The notes beneath the pieces were generated by a model that was not told where the DNA came from, did not search any database, and saw only the letters and a list, made by a program, of their open reading frames with translations. DNA of 64,000 nt from an uncultured Gammaproteobacteria bacterium. Its GTDB lineage: Bacteria > Pseudomonadota > Gammaproteobacteria > Arenicellales > Poriferihabitantaceae. The position numbers and the translations under genes were made by a program. Shown one piece after another: positions 26,380 through 36,205 of this stretch (position 1 is its first letter; each line of letters starts with the position of its first letter). The stretch is taken from positions 37,942 through 101,941 of the forward strand of contig CALKKV010000024.1 in assembly GCA_937992195.1 (NCBI GenBank), given 5' to 3'.

Positions 26380-26940
26380 CTAAGAACGATCCGGGTTGGA
26401 CTTTAATGACCAGTTTGCTTTTAGCCCGATGAGCTTGTGGGTAACGTTGGCTAATTTCAGAACGTTTTCCAGACTATTGCGGTCCATCTGCTGCAATTTG
26501 TCTGACCATCGTGCGACCTGTTCCATCAGATCGCACATTTCTTGCATGCGTCCATAGGCATAGCCATTGCTCTCTGCGCCATCCGAGTCAAGCAGGGTAT
26601 CGCGCAGCAAAGAGAGAGTCGGGTCCAGCTCGCGCTTGCGGCGTTCCTGGATCAGGGTTAACGCAATGTCCAGGGTGTCTTCTGGCGTAGAGAAATAATC
26701 TTTTCTGTCTCCCGGCAGGTGCTGTAACCGTACCAGTTGCCAGGCTTGCAGCTCCTTGAGCCCCATACTGACATTTGATCGAGAGAGGTTTAGGGTTTCA
26801 CTGATTTGGTCTGCATTTAGCGGATTCTCGCTTAGAAACAACAAAGCATACATTTGGCCGACGGTGCGGTTAATGCCCCATCGGCTGCCCATTTCTCCAA
26901 AATGGAGCACGAAAGACTGCAGGTCGCTTGTGAGATTCAT
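26380..26940 (-). CDS. GbsR/MarR-type transcriptional regulator
   Basis: A 186-residue protein with an N-terminal winged helix (about 20-85): GQMYALLFLSENPLNADQI, the recognition segment LNLSRSNVSMGLKELQAW and wing HLPGDRKDYFS. The C-terminal helices probably dimerise. This arrangement is typical of the GbsR family. It lies just upstream of cydAB on the same strand, so it may control the oxidase and itself. A palindromic AT-rich site immediately upstream of its start is a likely operator. Confidence 0.8.
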   Translation of the reverse strand: MNLTSDLQSFVLHFGEMGSRWGINRTVGQMYALLFLSENPLNADQISETLNLSRSNVSMGLKELQAWQLVRLQHLPGDRKDYFSTPEDTLDIALTLIQERRKRELDPTLSLLRDTLLDSDGAESNGYAYGRMQEMCDLMEQVARWSDKLQQMDRNSLENVLKLANVTHKLIGLKANWSLKSNPDRS

Positions 26941-26946
26941 AATATT

Positions 26947-26973
26947 CTGAATTTTCAGTAATTTCTGAAATTA
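26947..26973. promoter_or_regulatory. palindromic operator candidate for the GbsR-type regulator
   Basis: Three nested inverted repeats overlap: CTGAA-TT-TTCAG (26947-26958), TTTCAG-N6-CTGAAA (26953-26970) and TAATTT-CTG-AAATTA (26959-26973). The cluster sits directly between the divergent regulator and glycerate kinase genes, so one site could control both. GbsR and MarR-family proteins bind such short palindromes. Confidence 0.55.
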
Positions 26974-26980
26974 TAGTAAT

Positions 26981-28060
26981 TTGGTGCTATTGTTGTCAAT
27001 CGAATCGTTTCTGTTGACCGGGAGCGAAGATGCTGAGAGATTCCGCATACCGCAATTTGATCAACCCCATCGCCAGGCGCTCTATAGTATGTGGCCCACA
27101 AATCAACGTTTCCTGTCTGAAAAGCAGCATGCCGAGCTGTTGAAAAACGTGATTCAGTCCTTTGAGGACAGTGTTGCAGCGCAAAACATCGAGGCTGATT
27201 TGTCGGTTTACCTTGATCAGGTCTATTTGCCGCTTTCGTCATGGTTGATTCGCAAGAAAGACGACGTGGATGGGCCGTTGGTTCTAGGTATCTGCGGTGG
27301 CCAAGGGTCAGGAAAATCTACTTCTACGGCTTTGCTGGCGTCGGTTTTAAAGCAGGGGTTTGATTGTAAGGTCGCTGTTTTGTCGATTGATGATATATAC
27401 AAAACCCGAGCGGAGCGGGAGCAAATGGGTAGGGAAGTTCACCCATTATTGGTAACGCGAGGCGTGCCGATGACCCATGATGTCGAATTAGGTATTCAGA
27501 CGATTGAGGCATTACGCAGTCAATCAACGGGTGAGGTAACCCGTCTTCCACTTTTTGATAAAGCAAGAGACGACAGGGCGCAGCGGGCCGATTGGCCGGA
27601 ATTTGAAGGTACGCCGGATATTATTGTGCTGGAAGGCTGGTTTGTTGGAGCGTTACCTGAAGATGACACGGTGTTAGGGGCGCCAATTAATGTTCTTGAG
27701 AGAGATGAAGACAGCGACGGACGCTGGAGGCGTCAGGTTAACGAGGCCTTGAAAGCGGATTATCAGGTTCTGTTTGATCGGCTTGATGTACTGCTTTTGC
27801 TCAAAGTCGAAAGCATGAAAAAGGTCTTTACCTGGCGACGTCTGCAGGAGAGAAAACTTGCGTTAAAGGTTGCTTCTGATAGAGAAAGTCGTGACCTAAG
27901 GGTGATGACGAAGAAAGAAGTCGATCGTTTCATCATGCATTACGAAAGACTCACGCGGCATATTTTGCAGGAGATGCCGTCAAGAGCAGATATTGTTTTC
28001 GAGATTGATGACACCCATAACCCGGCTTCTGTCAGGATCAACCGGCCAATTGCAGGGTGA
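26981..28060 (+). CDS. D-glycerate 3-kinase, plant/yeast GLYK type
   Basis: A P-loop kinase with Walker A GGQGSGKST (about 106-114), the lid-proximal SIDDIYKTRAER, PLFDKARDDRAQRADW, and VLEGWFVGALPEDD. It phosphorylates D-glycerate to 3-phosphoglycerate and is unrelated to the GarK family. The start is unsure: TTG 26981 gives 359 residues; ATG 27089 gives 323 and keeps the core. The neighbouring hydroxypyruvate isomerase supports a glyoxylate-glycerate route. Confidence 0.82.
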   Translation: MVLLLSIESFLLTGSEDAERFRIPQFDQPHRQALYSMWPTNQRFLSEKQHAELLKNVIQSFEDSVAAQNIEADLSVYLDQVYLPLSSWLIRKKDDVDGPLVLGICGGQGSGKSTSTALLASVLKQGFDCKVAVLSIDDIYKTRAEREQMGREVHPLLVTRGVPMTHDVELGIQTIEALRSQSTGEVTRLPLFDKARDDRAQRADWPEFEGTPDIIVLEGWFVGALPEDDTVLGAPINVLERDEDSDGRWRRQVNEALKADYQVLFDRLDVLLLLKVESMKKVFTWRRLQERKLALKVASDRESRDLRVMTKKEVDRFIMHYERLTRHILQEMPSRADIVFEIDDTHNPASVRINRPIAG

Positions 28061-28082
28061 ATAGCAGATGAGCTGGATTGTT

Positions 28083-28862
28083 TCAGAGATAGTGTGACAG
28101 CCAACCAAGTCCCGCATCGGTAGAGTCGGCCGGCATATACTCGGCGCCGATATAGCCTTGATAGTTCAGTGCATCGATCTGATCAAGCAACCATTGGTAG
28201 TTCACCTCGCCACTATCAGGCTCACCGCGACCCGGCACTGCGGCAATCTGAATATGGGCAATATACGGCATCGCCGCCTTGAGGCGGGAAAGAATATTTC
28301 CTTCTGTCATTTGCACATGGTAACAATCAAACATTAAGCCAATATTGTTTATATCGTGCTCATTTTGCAGCATAGCGATGATATCGATTGCTTGCTGCGT
28401 TTGGTGCAACAGGTAATTTGGCTTGTCGATACGATTAATTGGTTCAATTAAAAGACCAAGCTGGTGTTGTTTGGATTGAGCGCTGGCATACACCAAATTG
28501 TCTGTAAAGCAATCTGATGCTTCAGTGGAATCACCACTTAGTCCTGCCATGATGTGGATGCGCTGGGCGCCAATTTCTGCGGCATACCCGACAGCTTGAT
28601 CAATTGCGTTCCGCGCCTCTGTTTCCTTTCCAGGTAAGGCACAAAGCCCAAACTCTCCCTGCTCTGCCTCGCCAGGGTAGGTGTTTAGCGCAAGCATTTT
28701 TAACCCGGTTTCATTCAGCGCGGCAGAAATGAGTTTTGGTTCAACATCATAGGGAAAATGGCACTCTACAGCAGAAAACCCGGCGTCCCTGGCAGACAGA
28801 ATACGTTCAGGAAGGCTTCGCTCTTGCCAAAGAAACCCAAGGTTTGCAGAAAAACGCGGCAT
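28083..28862 (-). CDS. hyi: hydroxypyruvate isomerase
   Basis: A 259-residue TIM-barrel protein of the xylose-isomerase-like AP-endonuclease family. Signatures are MPRFSANLGFLWQE, AVECHFPYDVE, LNTYPGEAEQGEFGLCALPG, LLIEPINRIDKPNY (catalytic Glu) and IGAEYMP (second Glu). It interconverts hydroxypyruvate and tartronate semialdehyde. It is tail-to-tail with glycerate kinase. Glyoxylate carboligase and the semialdehyde reductase are not in the window. Confidence 0.88.
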   Translation of the reverse strand: MPRFSANLGFLWQERSLPERILSARDAGFSAVECHFPYDVEPKLISAALNETGLKMLALNTYPGEAEQGEFGLCALPGKETEARNAIDQAVGYAAEIGAQRIHIMAGLSGDSTEASDCFTDNLVYASAQSKQHQLGLLIEPINRIDKPNYLLHQTQQAIDIIAMLQNEHDINNIGLMFDCYHVQMTEGNILSRLKAAMPYIAHIQIAAVPGRGEPDSGEVNYQWLLDQIDALNYQGYIGAEYMPADSTDAGLGWLSHYL

Positions 28863-28966
28863 AACTATTTTTGATGATGAAAATTACAGAGTAGTATCTG
28901 GCGAACGACCAGAAGGGGATTGAATTGTATCCAATCGAACCGACTATAGCTTAAGTATGCAAACTC

Positions 28967-30943
28967 ATGAAAATCAAGCCACGTTGTATACTCCGCATTC
29001 TTTTTATCACTGCCCTCGCTAAATCGATGTTCAGAAAGTTTTTTCCTGGTGTTTTTATCTCTTTTGTATTATTGAACCTCGTTGCAGGTAGCACCGTTTT
29101 AATGGCGCAGGATGATCTTGAGGAATCGCGAAAGCAAGAAATGGAAAGGGCAATATCGATCTATCAAGAGGGAGATCAGGGAGGGGTAATTCGCTTTTTA
29201 ATGCAGCGTGGATACGAGGGGAATGTTGCAGCACAATTCAATCTTGGCGTGATCAACTTTCTTCGGGATGACAAGAACATCGGCGCCACTGAAACACAGT
29301 TTTGGTTCGAAGAAGCAGCGGAAGAAGGTGATCTGATTGCGCAAATGAATTTGGGGGTTTTGGAAGTTAACGCTGGTTTAGTCGGGCAGGATAGAGAGCG
29401 ACTGGACAAGGGAGAGAAATGGTTGCGCCGGGCTGCGGAATCAGGTTTTAGACCAGCGCAGGTCAATCTCGGTGGTTTACTTGCAATCGAAATTTTAGAA
29501 GCTTCTCAACCTGGAGAAGGAAGATCCTGGTTAGAGCTAGCTTCTTCAGGGGGAGATTCCCGTGCTAAACAAATCCTGCAAGGTCTCTCTGACTCTGCGA
29601 AAGCAGAGGAAATTTTCACGCTGCTTTACCCAGTGGATGCGGAATTGCGCAGCGAGCCCTCAATCGGTGGCAGCAAGGTGATAGTCAATAATGCCGCCGT
29701 CTACCCTGAACCAACCGTTCAGCAAAAAGCGATTACCAAGGTCAAGAAAGGTGCGTTAGTCGAAGTGATTGATCGGTCTGGAAACTGGGCTAACGTTAAA
29801 ATTCCTGCTGGTTTGCCAGTTTGGGTGGCAAAGAATTTAGTGGAGATTGAAAACGATTTGGTGAGAGTTGATCGTTTAGAAGCAACTCTTTTTTCCGCGC
29901 CAAGCAATAGCGCTGGAGCGGTTGATTTAGGGACAGTAACCAAAGGCGAGACATTCAAACTGATCGAGGATATGGGAGATTGGTTATTGGTGCGATCCCC
30001 CAGTCGGATTGCCGGCTGGATGCAGAAATCAGATGTAGCGTCACGCATAAAACTTATTGATCAACCGGATGAGCCGTTGGTCAGTGCGAACAACGAAGTG
30101 AATATATTGACTCCTGGTACGGTGGTAATCGGAACCCTGATTAACGATGCTGAAATATTGCGTACCTCTGATCAGAATGGCCAATTGCTTGGCGTTGTTG
30201 TCCGCAATACAGAAGTGAAAGTCGAAGATAGAGTGGGTGGATATCTGCGGGCGGAAGGGGTGCAAGTGACGGGCTGGGTAAGTAAACGTTTGGTGGTGCT
30301 TGGCGAGCGCTCTGAAACAAGTCAACTTGTGGCAAAGGTAAATACTGACGTTCTGCGCGTGCGTTCCAGGCCTAATATTGAGTCAGTCAGTTTTGCCCAG
30401 CTGCGGCGAAACCAAGAGGTAGTAGTGACCGCTCAACAGGATAGTTGGGTGAGAGTGTCGCTCGGAAAACAGTCAGGGTGGATTGCTTCGCAGTTAATTA
30501 AGATAGGTAAAGAGCAAGCACGTATATCGAATGCGGCTGCAACACCGCCAAAAGCAGAAAATCAGCGTGTTCTCGTAAAAGCAGATTCGATTTTATATTC
30601 TGGGGATTCCACTGCTTCGAAGCCCCTTGGTCGCACTTCTCAGCCGGCTTCATTTTCTGGTTCGCAGCAGGCCGCTATGATTCGGGTCTCGGATCCCGTG
30701 ATTGTCTACGGCTGGGTGCATGAGACTTTAGTAAAACAAGACGACGATCAAGGAGAAATAACCAGTGATAGTGTTCGCATTCGGTTGGATCCGACAACAA
30801 CGCTGGCGAATATTATTGGCTCGCGGAATCGAGGCGTGCGTTTACCAATACTGGGGCGGCAAGATAGATGGTTAAAAGTTGCCTTGGCTTCCGCTAGCGG
30901 ATGGGTGACTCGAAACGCAATTCAACAGGTGGATTCAAACTAA
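28967..30943 (+). CDS. Sel1-repeat and multi-SH3b envelope protein
   Basis: A 658-residue secreted protein. The hydrophobic leader MFRKFFPGVFISFVLL begins at an internal Met (29027), which may be the true start. Residues about 45-215 hold Sel1-like repeats (AAQFNLGVINF, AQMNLGVLEV, AQVNLGGLLA). The rest is a chain of about five bacterial SH3 modules, each with a W-V-x-x-x-L-V end (LPVWVAKNLVEI, VTGWVSKRLVVL, QSGWIASQLIKI, SGWVTRNAIQ). SH3b chains usually bind peptidoglycan or other envelope partners. Precise role unknown. It converges on the ABC exporter with a four-base overlap. Confidence 0.75.
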   Translation: MKIKPRCILRILFITALAKSMFRKFFPGVFISFVLLNLVAGSTVLMAQDDLEESRKQEMERAISIYQEGDQGGVIRFLMQRGYEGNVAAQFNLGVINFLRDDKNIGATETQFWFEEAAEEGDLIAQMNLGVLEVNAGLVGQDRERLDKGEKWLRRAAESGFRPAQVNLGGLLAIEILEASQPGEGRSWLELASSGGDSRAKQILQGLSDSAKAEEIFTLLYPVDAELRSEPSIGGSKVIVNNAAVYPEPTVQQKAITKVKKGALVEVIDRSGNWANVKIPAGLPVWVAKNLVEIENDLVRVDRLEATLFSAPSNSAGAVDLGTVTKGETFKLIEDMGDWLLVRSPSRIAGWMQKSDVASRIKLIDQPDEPLVSANNEVNILTPGTVVIGTLINDAEILRTSDQNGQLLGVVVRNTEVKVEDRVGGYLRAEGVQVTGWVSKRLVVLGERSETSQLVAKVNTDVLRVRSRPNIESVSFAQLRRNQEVVVTAQQDSWVRVSLGKQSGWIASQLIKIGKEQARISNAAATPPKAENQRVLVKADSILYSGDSTASKPLGRTSQPASFSGSQQAAMIRVSDPVIVYGWVHETLVKQDDDQGEITSDSVRIRLDPTTTLANIIGSRNRGVRLPILGRQDRWLKVALASASGWVTRNAIQQVDSN

Positions 30944-32817
30944 CCCGCTCTGTCGTATCGTATAAAACCACCGGACTGTCTCGCCCATAAGCTCGCGTAG
31001 AGACCGTCTTCTTTCAACAGTTGTTCGTGGTTTCCTGACTCGACAATATGGCCTTGGTCCATAATAATGAGTTTGTCCATTTCGGCGATAGTAGAAAGTC
31101 GGTGGGCGATCGCGATCACAGTTTTTCCCTGCATAAGTTCGTAAAGGCTTTCTTGAATTGCGGCTTCGACTTCTGAGTCCAGTGCGCTGGTCGCTTCATC
31201 GAGAATCAGAATTGGCGCGTTCTTTAATAAAACACGTGCAATAGCAATACGCTGCCTTTGACCGCCGGAGAGTTTGACTCCGCGTTCGCCTACGTGTGCC
31301 TGGTAGCCACGGCGACTGTTTAAGTCGCTAAGGTCTTCAATAAACTCGTCCGCTTTCGCTCTTCTTGCTGCTTCGAATACTTCTTCATCTGTGGCATCAG
31401 GCCGACCGTAGCGAATATTGTCCATCACGGATCGGTGCAGCAAAGAAGTGTCTTGGGTCACCATGCCAATTTGAGCACGCAGACTGTTCTGCGAAACGTT
31501 GGCGATATTTTGGTTGTCGATATTTATCACACCTGTTTCGACGTCATAGAAGCGAATCAACAAGTTAATCAAAGTCGATTTGCCAGCACCGGACCTTCCC
31601 ACCACACCAATTTTTTGACCGCCCTTTACGCTAAGGGTAAAGTTTTCGATGATGCCGCCGCTGCCAAAAGGCTTTTCCTGACCATAGTTAAAAGTCACAT
31701 CTTTAAAATCTATATCTCCTTTAGCTACTTCGAGATGATTTGCATCTGCGTTATCTCTGATCGCGACATCTCGTGAGATGGTTTCGATACCGTCCTGGAT
31801 TACGCCAATATTTTCAAACAGACCGGCGATCTCCCAGAGTATCCATTGGGACATTCCCTGCATTCTTAAAACCAGACCCATCGCAAATGCAATGGCACCG
31901 ACGCTAACAGCGTTCACCTGCCATAAGTAAATAGAAGTTGCCGCCACCGAAAACAACAGGATCGAATTCAGGGATACCAATGCCATTGTCATAAATGTCG
32001 ACAAACGCATTTGTCTGTATACCGTATCAAGAAATATAGTCATTCCTTCCCGCGCGTAGATGTCTTCCGCGTCACTGTCGGCAAACATTTTTACCGTTGT
32101 GATATTGGTGTAACTATCAACAACTCTGCCGGTTACCATAGAGCGCGCCTCCGCCTGCTCCATCGATATCCGCCGCATTTTCGGAATGAAATAACGTAAT
32201 GTAATCACATAGCCACAAAGCCAGAAAATCATTGGCGCGGTAAGACGGATGTCGCTTTTCGCAAAGAGAACAACCGCCGCTGTGAAGTAGACAGCGACGT
32301 AGAGTAATACTTCGGTTACTTTAATTACCGCATCGCGAACGCCAAGAGAAGTTTGCATCATTTTGGCGGCGACGCGACCGGCAAAATCATTTTGGTAGAA
32401 CTCAACGCTTTGTCTTAACAGGTAGCGATGTGCTTGCCAGCGTGTGCGCATTGCGAAGTTACCGAGTAAACCCTGATGGCTCACCGCTTCATAGATGTAG
32501 CGCACAGATGGCGCGATTACTAAAACCAGGAATCCGGTAAAAATTAGCTGTGTTTGGTATGTCTCCCAAAACGTATTCGGTTGCTCCGATGCTAACCAGT
32601 CTACGAGATTGCCCACAAACGAAAAAAGGTAAACGTCTATTACCGAGCCGATAACAGAAAGAATGGCGCAGACTAAAATTAAAGGCCAGAATGGCTTTGC
32701 ATAGTGGACAACGAAACCGGTTAGCGTTGCAGGCGGGCGTGTCGGTAGGTGTTCAGGGAAAGGTGGACAATACCCCTCTAGCCAGGTGTGGAACCGCAAT
32801 ACCTGACTACGGATCAT
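30940..32817 (-). CDS. ABC exporter, fused permease-ATPase (MsbA/ATM-like)
   Basis: A 625-residue half-transporter. The N-terminal part (about 30-340) has six helices; the C-terminal ATPase has Walker A GRSGAGKST, Q-loop VTQDTSLLHRS, signature LSGGQRQRIAIAR, Walker B LILDEATSALD and H-loop AHRLST. It would work as a homodimer exporting a lipid or drug. Its ATG overlaps the ybbP stop by one base (TAATG), so it is the third gene of the ybbAP operon. The substrate is unknown. Confidence 0.88.
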   Translation of the reverse strand: MIRSQVLRFHTWLEGYCPPFPEHLPTRPPATLTGFVVHYAKPFWPLILVCAILSVIGSVIDVYLFSFVGNLVDWLASEQPNTFWETYQTQLIFTGFLVLVIAPSVRYIYEAVSHQGLLGNFAMRTRWQAHRYLLRQSVEFYQNDFAGRVAAKMMQTSLGVRDAVIKVTEVLLYVAVYFTAAVVLFAKSDIRLTAPMIFWLCGYVITLRYFIPKMRRISMEQAEARSMVTGRVVDSYTNITTVKMFADSDAEDIYAREGMTIFLDTVYRQMRLSTFMTMALVSLNSILLFSVAATSIYLWQVNAVSVGAIAFAMGLVLRMQGMSQWILWEIAGLFENIGVIQDGIETISRDVAIRDNADANHLEVAKGDIDFKDVTFNYGQEKPFGSGGIIENFTLSVKGGQKIGVVGRSGAGKSTLINLLIRFYDVETGVINIDNQNIANVSQNSLRAQIGMVTQDTSLLHRSVMDNIRYGRPDATDEEVFEAARRAKADEFIEDLSDLNSRRGYQAHVGERGVKLSGGQRQRIAIARVLLKNAPILILDEATSALDSEVEAAIQESLYELMQGKTVIAIAHRLSTIAEMDKLIIMDQGHIVESGNHEQLLKEDGLYASLWARQSGGFIRYDRAG

Positions 32818-35327
32818 TAGGCGCGAAGCGTTCTTAGTGACTGCATTGGCGGTTCTCTTAAGATTCGGCGACTGCTATAGACACCAGCCAGACCAACCAA
32901 ACCAGCGGAGATCATTGGTATTATTATCCACGCCCACCATGTCGGCACGTAACTAAGCTCAAAGATTCGTTGATATAGCTGAGCAACAATAATTTCGGCA
33001 CCGGCAACGCCGATTAATCCACTCAGGAATCCCATGCTGGCAAACTCGCTCCATTGATTTACTTTTAATAGTTTTCGATCAGCGCCCAAGGTTCTGACCA
33101 AGGCGCCTTCTCGCAATCTGTCATTCATGCTTGATTGAATTGCTGAAAGGGTAACAACAAAACCCGCTAGCAAAACAAAAAGCAAAATCGATTCAATTGC
33201 GATGGTAACCTGGGTAATAATATCTTTGACCTGGTTGAGTATAGTATCCATCTCCACCAGAGTGATCGCCGGAAATTGCTTTAACATCTGTACCAGCACT
33301 TTCTTCTCTTCTGGCGGCAGGTGAAAGCTATTGATCCATGTGGTTGGAAGATCTACTAGTGAACCTGGCTGAAATACCATATAGAAGTTTGGATTAAAAT
33401 TATCCCACTTGACACTTCTAATGCTGGTAACGACGGCCTTCCAGTCACGATTGCCAGTAAAAAACGTTAATCTATCCCCTAAATTAATCGCCAGTTTTTC
33501 GGCTAAACGCGCTTCTACTGAAACCAAAACTTCGTCTCCAACGTTGGCTGAGCCCTGCCACCATTCCCCTGCCAGCAGCTTATTGTCTGGGGGCAAATCC
33601 GGTGACCAGGTGAGGTTGAGTTCTCGGCTCAAACTTTCATGACGTCGTTCTTCTTTGCTGACATGTTCAACCATGGGTTTATCGTTGACCCTGGTAAGTC
33701 TGCCGCGGATGACAGGATACAGCTGATCCGCTCTTATATTTTGTTCCGTTACAAATTTTGTATAGGGTTCGGTTTCATCATTTTGTAGATTGAGCACAAA
33801 GTGATTAGGTGCATCTTCCGGTATTGTTTGTTGCCACGTAGTCACTAATTCAGTACGTAAAAATACCACCACCAGCATCGCCATAATGGTTAGGCCGAAC
33901 GCCATTGCCTGTGAAACTGCCTCGCGTTTTCGCCGCAGAAAGTTTCGAATGCCGACGCGGATTTTGAGTGGGAAGCTTGGCAGGCACCAACCGATCGCAC
34001 CAAACATCAGTCGAATACCAACAAATGCGATGGCTATCACTACTGCACTTCCAAAGAGAATACTTAGCGTCAGTGTTAGGCTTCCGGTATAAAACCACAT
34101 GAGCAACATCACCATCACGGTTGATCCACCATAGACGAGCAGAGCAGACAATGGGTATGGCGATAGATCGTTTCTCAATACTCTAAGTGGTGACACAGAC
34201 TTCAGTCGCAATACTGAAGGCAGGGTAAACCCCAACAGAACGACGAACGATAGAATAATTCCCGATACGATCGGCGTGTGACTGATCGTAGGTAAGTTGT
34301 TTGGCAGCAGATCATTGATGATTAAAAATAATCCCGCTTGTGCTGCCCAACCTGCGATGTTGCCAAGCACGCCGCCGATGAAAGCCAGTAGACAAAGTTG
34401 CACTAAATAAATACGCAGAATGTCATTTTGCAGTGCACCGAGACAGCGCAGAAGTGCGCTGGTGTCATAATGCCGTTGGCTATAGTGTCGACCGCTATTG
34501 GCAATGGCGACTGCTGCTAGCAGTAAGGCGAGCAGACTAGCGAGCCCCATATACTGTTTGGCTTTGATTAAAGCCTGGCTAACGGCAGGGCGATCTTCAT
34601 CAAGATTTCGAATACGTTGTCCAGGCTCGGCGTTTTCTCGTAACCACTTCAGCATCGTATCGACAGCAAGCTGATCACCGGCGAACATCTGTCGATACCA
34701 GACACGGCTCCCAGGTTGCACTACGTTAGTTGCCGCTAAATCGGCTTTTGCAATCATGACGCGTGGATTGAAACTGTAGAAGTTATTTCCGCGATCCGGT
34801 TCATAGGTCAGAATTTTGCTGACGTTGAAATTGCTGTCTCCAATTTCGATCCTGTCGCCGATCTCGATCTGCAGCGATTGCAGAACCCTTGCCTCGACCC
34901 AGACGTTTCCGGGCACAGGTCCTGAAGTCAGCGGTGTGTCTTCGCCAAACAGCTCTTCAGTGACCTTTACATGGCCTTTTAGTGGATATTCAGCGCTGAC
35001 CGACTTCACCGAGACCAGCAATATTTCGTCTTCGGCGCTGGCAACGGTCAAAAACCGCTGGGTGTTGGCGGACCTTAATCCGAGACGGTTAGCTTCGATT
35101 GTTACTTCTTCACTGATAGGCCGCGAACTCGAAAACACCAGATCGCCACCGATAAGATTGTTTGCATTGGTGGCCATTGCTCTAGTGATGCGGTCGGAAA
35201 AATGTCCGATTGCAGTGTGACTCGCTATCGCCACGATGAGCGCTAGCAATAAAACCGTAAATTCGCCACTTTTCCATTCTCGCCACATGAGACGAGGTGC
35301 GAATTTAAGCTGTTGGGAGAGTGTCAT
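32817..35327 (-). CDS. ybbP: FtsX-like ABC permease (YbbP)
   Basis: An 836-residue membrane protein with two FtsX domains: helices near 20-50, 250-350 and 390-470 in the first half and three more near the C-terminus, with large periplasmic parts between. ATG 35327 is chosen because it overlaps the ybbA stop as ATGA and gives the family start MTLSQQL; an upstream extension in frame is not needed. YbbAP is thought to act in lipoprotein or acyl-lipid handling, and stands opposite tesA as in E. coli. Confidence 0.88.
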   Translation of the reverse strand: MTLSQQLKFAPRLMWREWKSGEFTVLLLALIVAIASHTAIGHFSDRITRAMATNANNLIGGDLVFSSSRPISEEVTIEANRLGLRSANTQRFLTVASAEDEILLVSVKSVSAEYPLKGHVKVTEELFGEDTPLTSGPVPGNVWVEARVLQSLQIEIGDRIEIGDSNFNVSKILTYEPDRGNNFYSFNPRVMIAKADLAATNVVQPGSRVWYRQMFAGDQLAVDTMLKWLRENAEPGQRIRNLDEDRPAVSQALIKAKQYMGLASLLALLLAAVAIANSGRHYSQRHYDTSALLRCLGALQNDILRIYLVQLCLLAFIGGVLGNIAGWAAQAGLFLIINDLLPNNLPTISHTPIVSGIILSFVVLLGFTLPSVLRLKSVSPLRVLRNDLSPYPLSALLVYGGSTVMVMLLMWFYTGSLTLTLSILFGSAVVIAIAFVGIRLMFGAIGWCLPSFPLKIRVGIRNFLRRKREAVSQAMAFGLTIMAMLVVVFLRTELVTTWQQTIPEDAPNHFVLNLQNDETEPYTKFVTEQNIRADQLYPVIRGRLTRVNDKPMVEHVSKEERRHESLSRELNLTWSPDLPPDNKLLAGEWWQGSANVGDEVLVSVEARLAEKLAINLGDRLTFFTGNRDWKAVVTSIRSVKWDNFNPNFYMVFQPGSLVDLPTTWINSFHLPPEEKKVLVQMLKQFPAITLVEMDTILNQVKDIITQVTIAIESILLFVLLAGFVVTLSAIQSSMNDRLREGALVRTLGADRKLLKVNQWSEFASMGFLSGLIGVAGAEIIVAQLYQRIFELSYVPTWWAWIIIPMISAGLVGLAGVYSSRRILREPPMQSLRTLRA

Positions 35328-36097
35328 CCTGCTTGCTTTTCTGAGAGGCGTCCTGAGTCCATGCCTACCTGACGACGACATCGTGCCGCAAGCTGGTTGT
35401 CATGAGTCACAAGTATAAGGGTAGTGTCATGCTCTGCATTGAGTTCAAAAAGCAGGTCGGCGACCATATCTCCAGTAGATTTATCGAGATTGCCAGTCGG
35501 TTCGTCGGCAAACAGCACCGCAGGCTGGGTGACAAAGGCGCGGGCGATAGCCACGCGCTGCTGTTCACCACCAGATAACTGATTAGGGTAATGCGTCTGT
35601 CTGGAGCTGAGACCAACTCTGTCTAGAATATCTTTTGACAAAGCAACCGCGTCTTGTCTTCCTAAGATTTCAAGGGGTAAAGCAACATTTTCCACCGCAG
35701 TGAGGTTGGGCAGAAGCTGAAAAGATTGGAAGACAAAACCAACATGCTGTGCTCGAACGAATGCTCTGGCATCTTCGTCCATCGCTGATATGGCTTCCCC
35801 CGCGAGTTCGATAGAGCCGCTGGTTGGTAAATCCAGGCCAGCAAGTAGTCCAAGTAAGGTAGATTTGCCGGACCCTGAACTCCCGACGATGGCCAGTGTC
35901 TCACCTTTAGCAACCTGCAGGCATACGTCATATAATATTTGCAGCGGTTCGTCAGCGACATCTACGATTCGATTCACATTCTCGATTCGAAGAATTGGTT
36001 GGCTGATAGCAGATTCCGCAGAAATATCATTTCTGTCTTGTGCAGTATCGTCGTTGTTAACTAAATGTAGGTTGGGTTTATCTGAGGGTGATGACAT
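35324..36097 (-). CDS. ybbA: LolD/YbbA-type ABC ATPase
   Basis: A 257-residue ATPase with Walker A GSSGSGKST, Q-loop FQSFQLLPNL, signature LSGGEQQRVAIARA, Walker B LFADEPTGNLD and H-loop THD. It carries an N-terminal extension of about 30 residues ahead of the domain. It drives the YbbP permease. The ORF is divergent from tesA across 108 bases. Confidence 0.92.
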   Translation of the reverse strand: MSSPSDKPNLHLVNNDDTAQDRNDISAESAISQPILRIENVNRIVDVADEPLQILYDVCLQVAKGETLAIVGSSGSGKSTLLGLLAGLDLPTSGSIELAGEAISAMDEDARAFVRAQHVGFVFQSFQLLPNLTAVENVALPLEILGRQDAVALSKDILDRVGLSSRQTHYPNQLSGGEQQRVAIARAFVTQPAVLFADEPTGNLDKSTGDMVADLLFELNAEHDTTLILVTHDNQLAARCRRQVGMDSGRLSEKQAG

Positions 36098-36205
36098 TGG
36101 TTTTGCGGTTCTTGTTATTCAATTTATGAATATATTCAAGGGATGAGCTTTATATATGTAAATGCGCCCCGATTTCAATTACAACAATCATCCAGTGAAG
36201 CTTGA

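Noticed and set aside
26955..27242. 95-codon ORF antisense to glycerate kinase
   Set aside because: Overlaps both the palindromic operator region and the kinase N-terminus; no coding signature.
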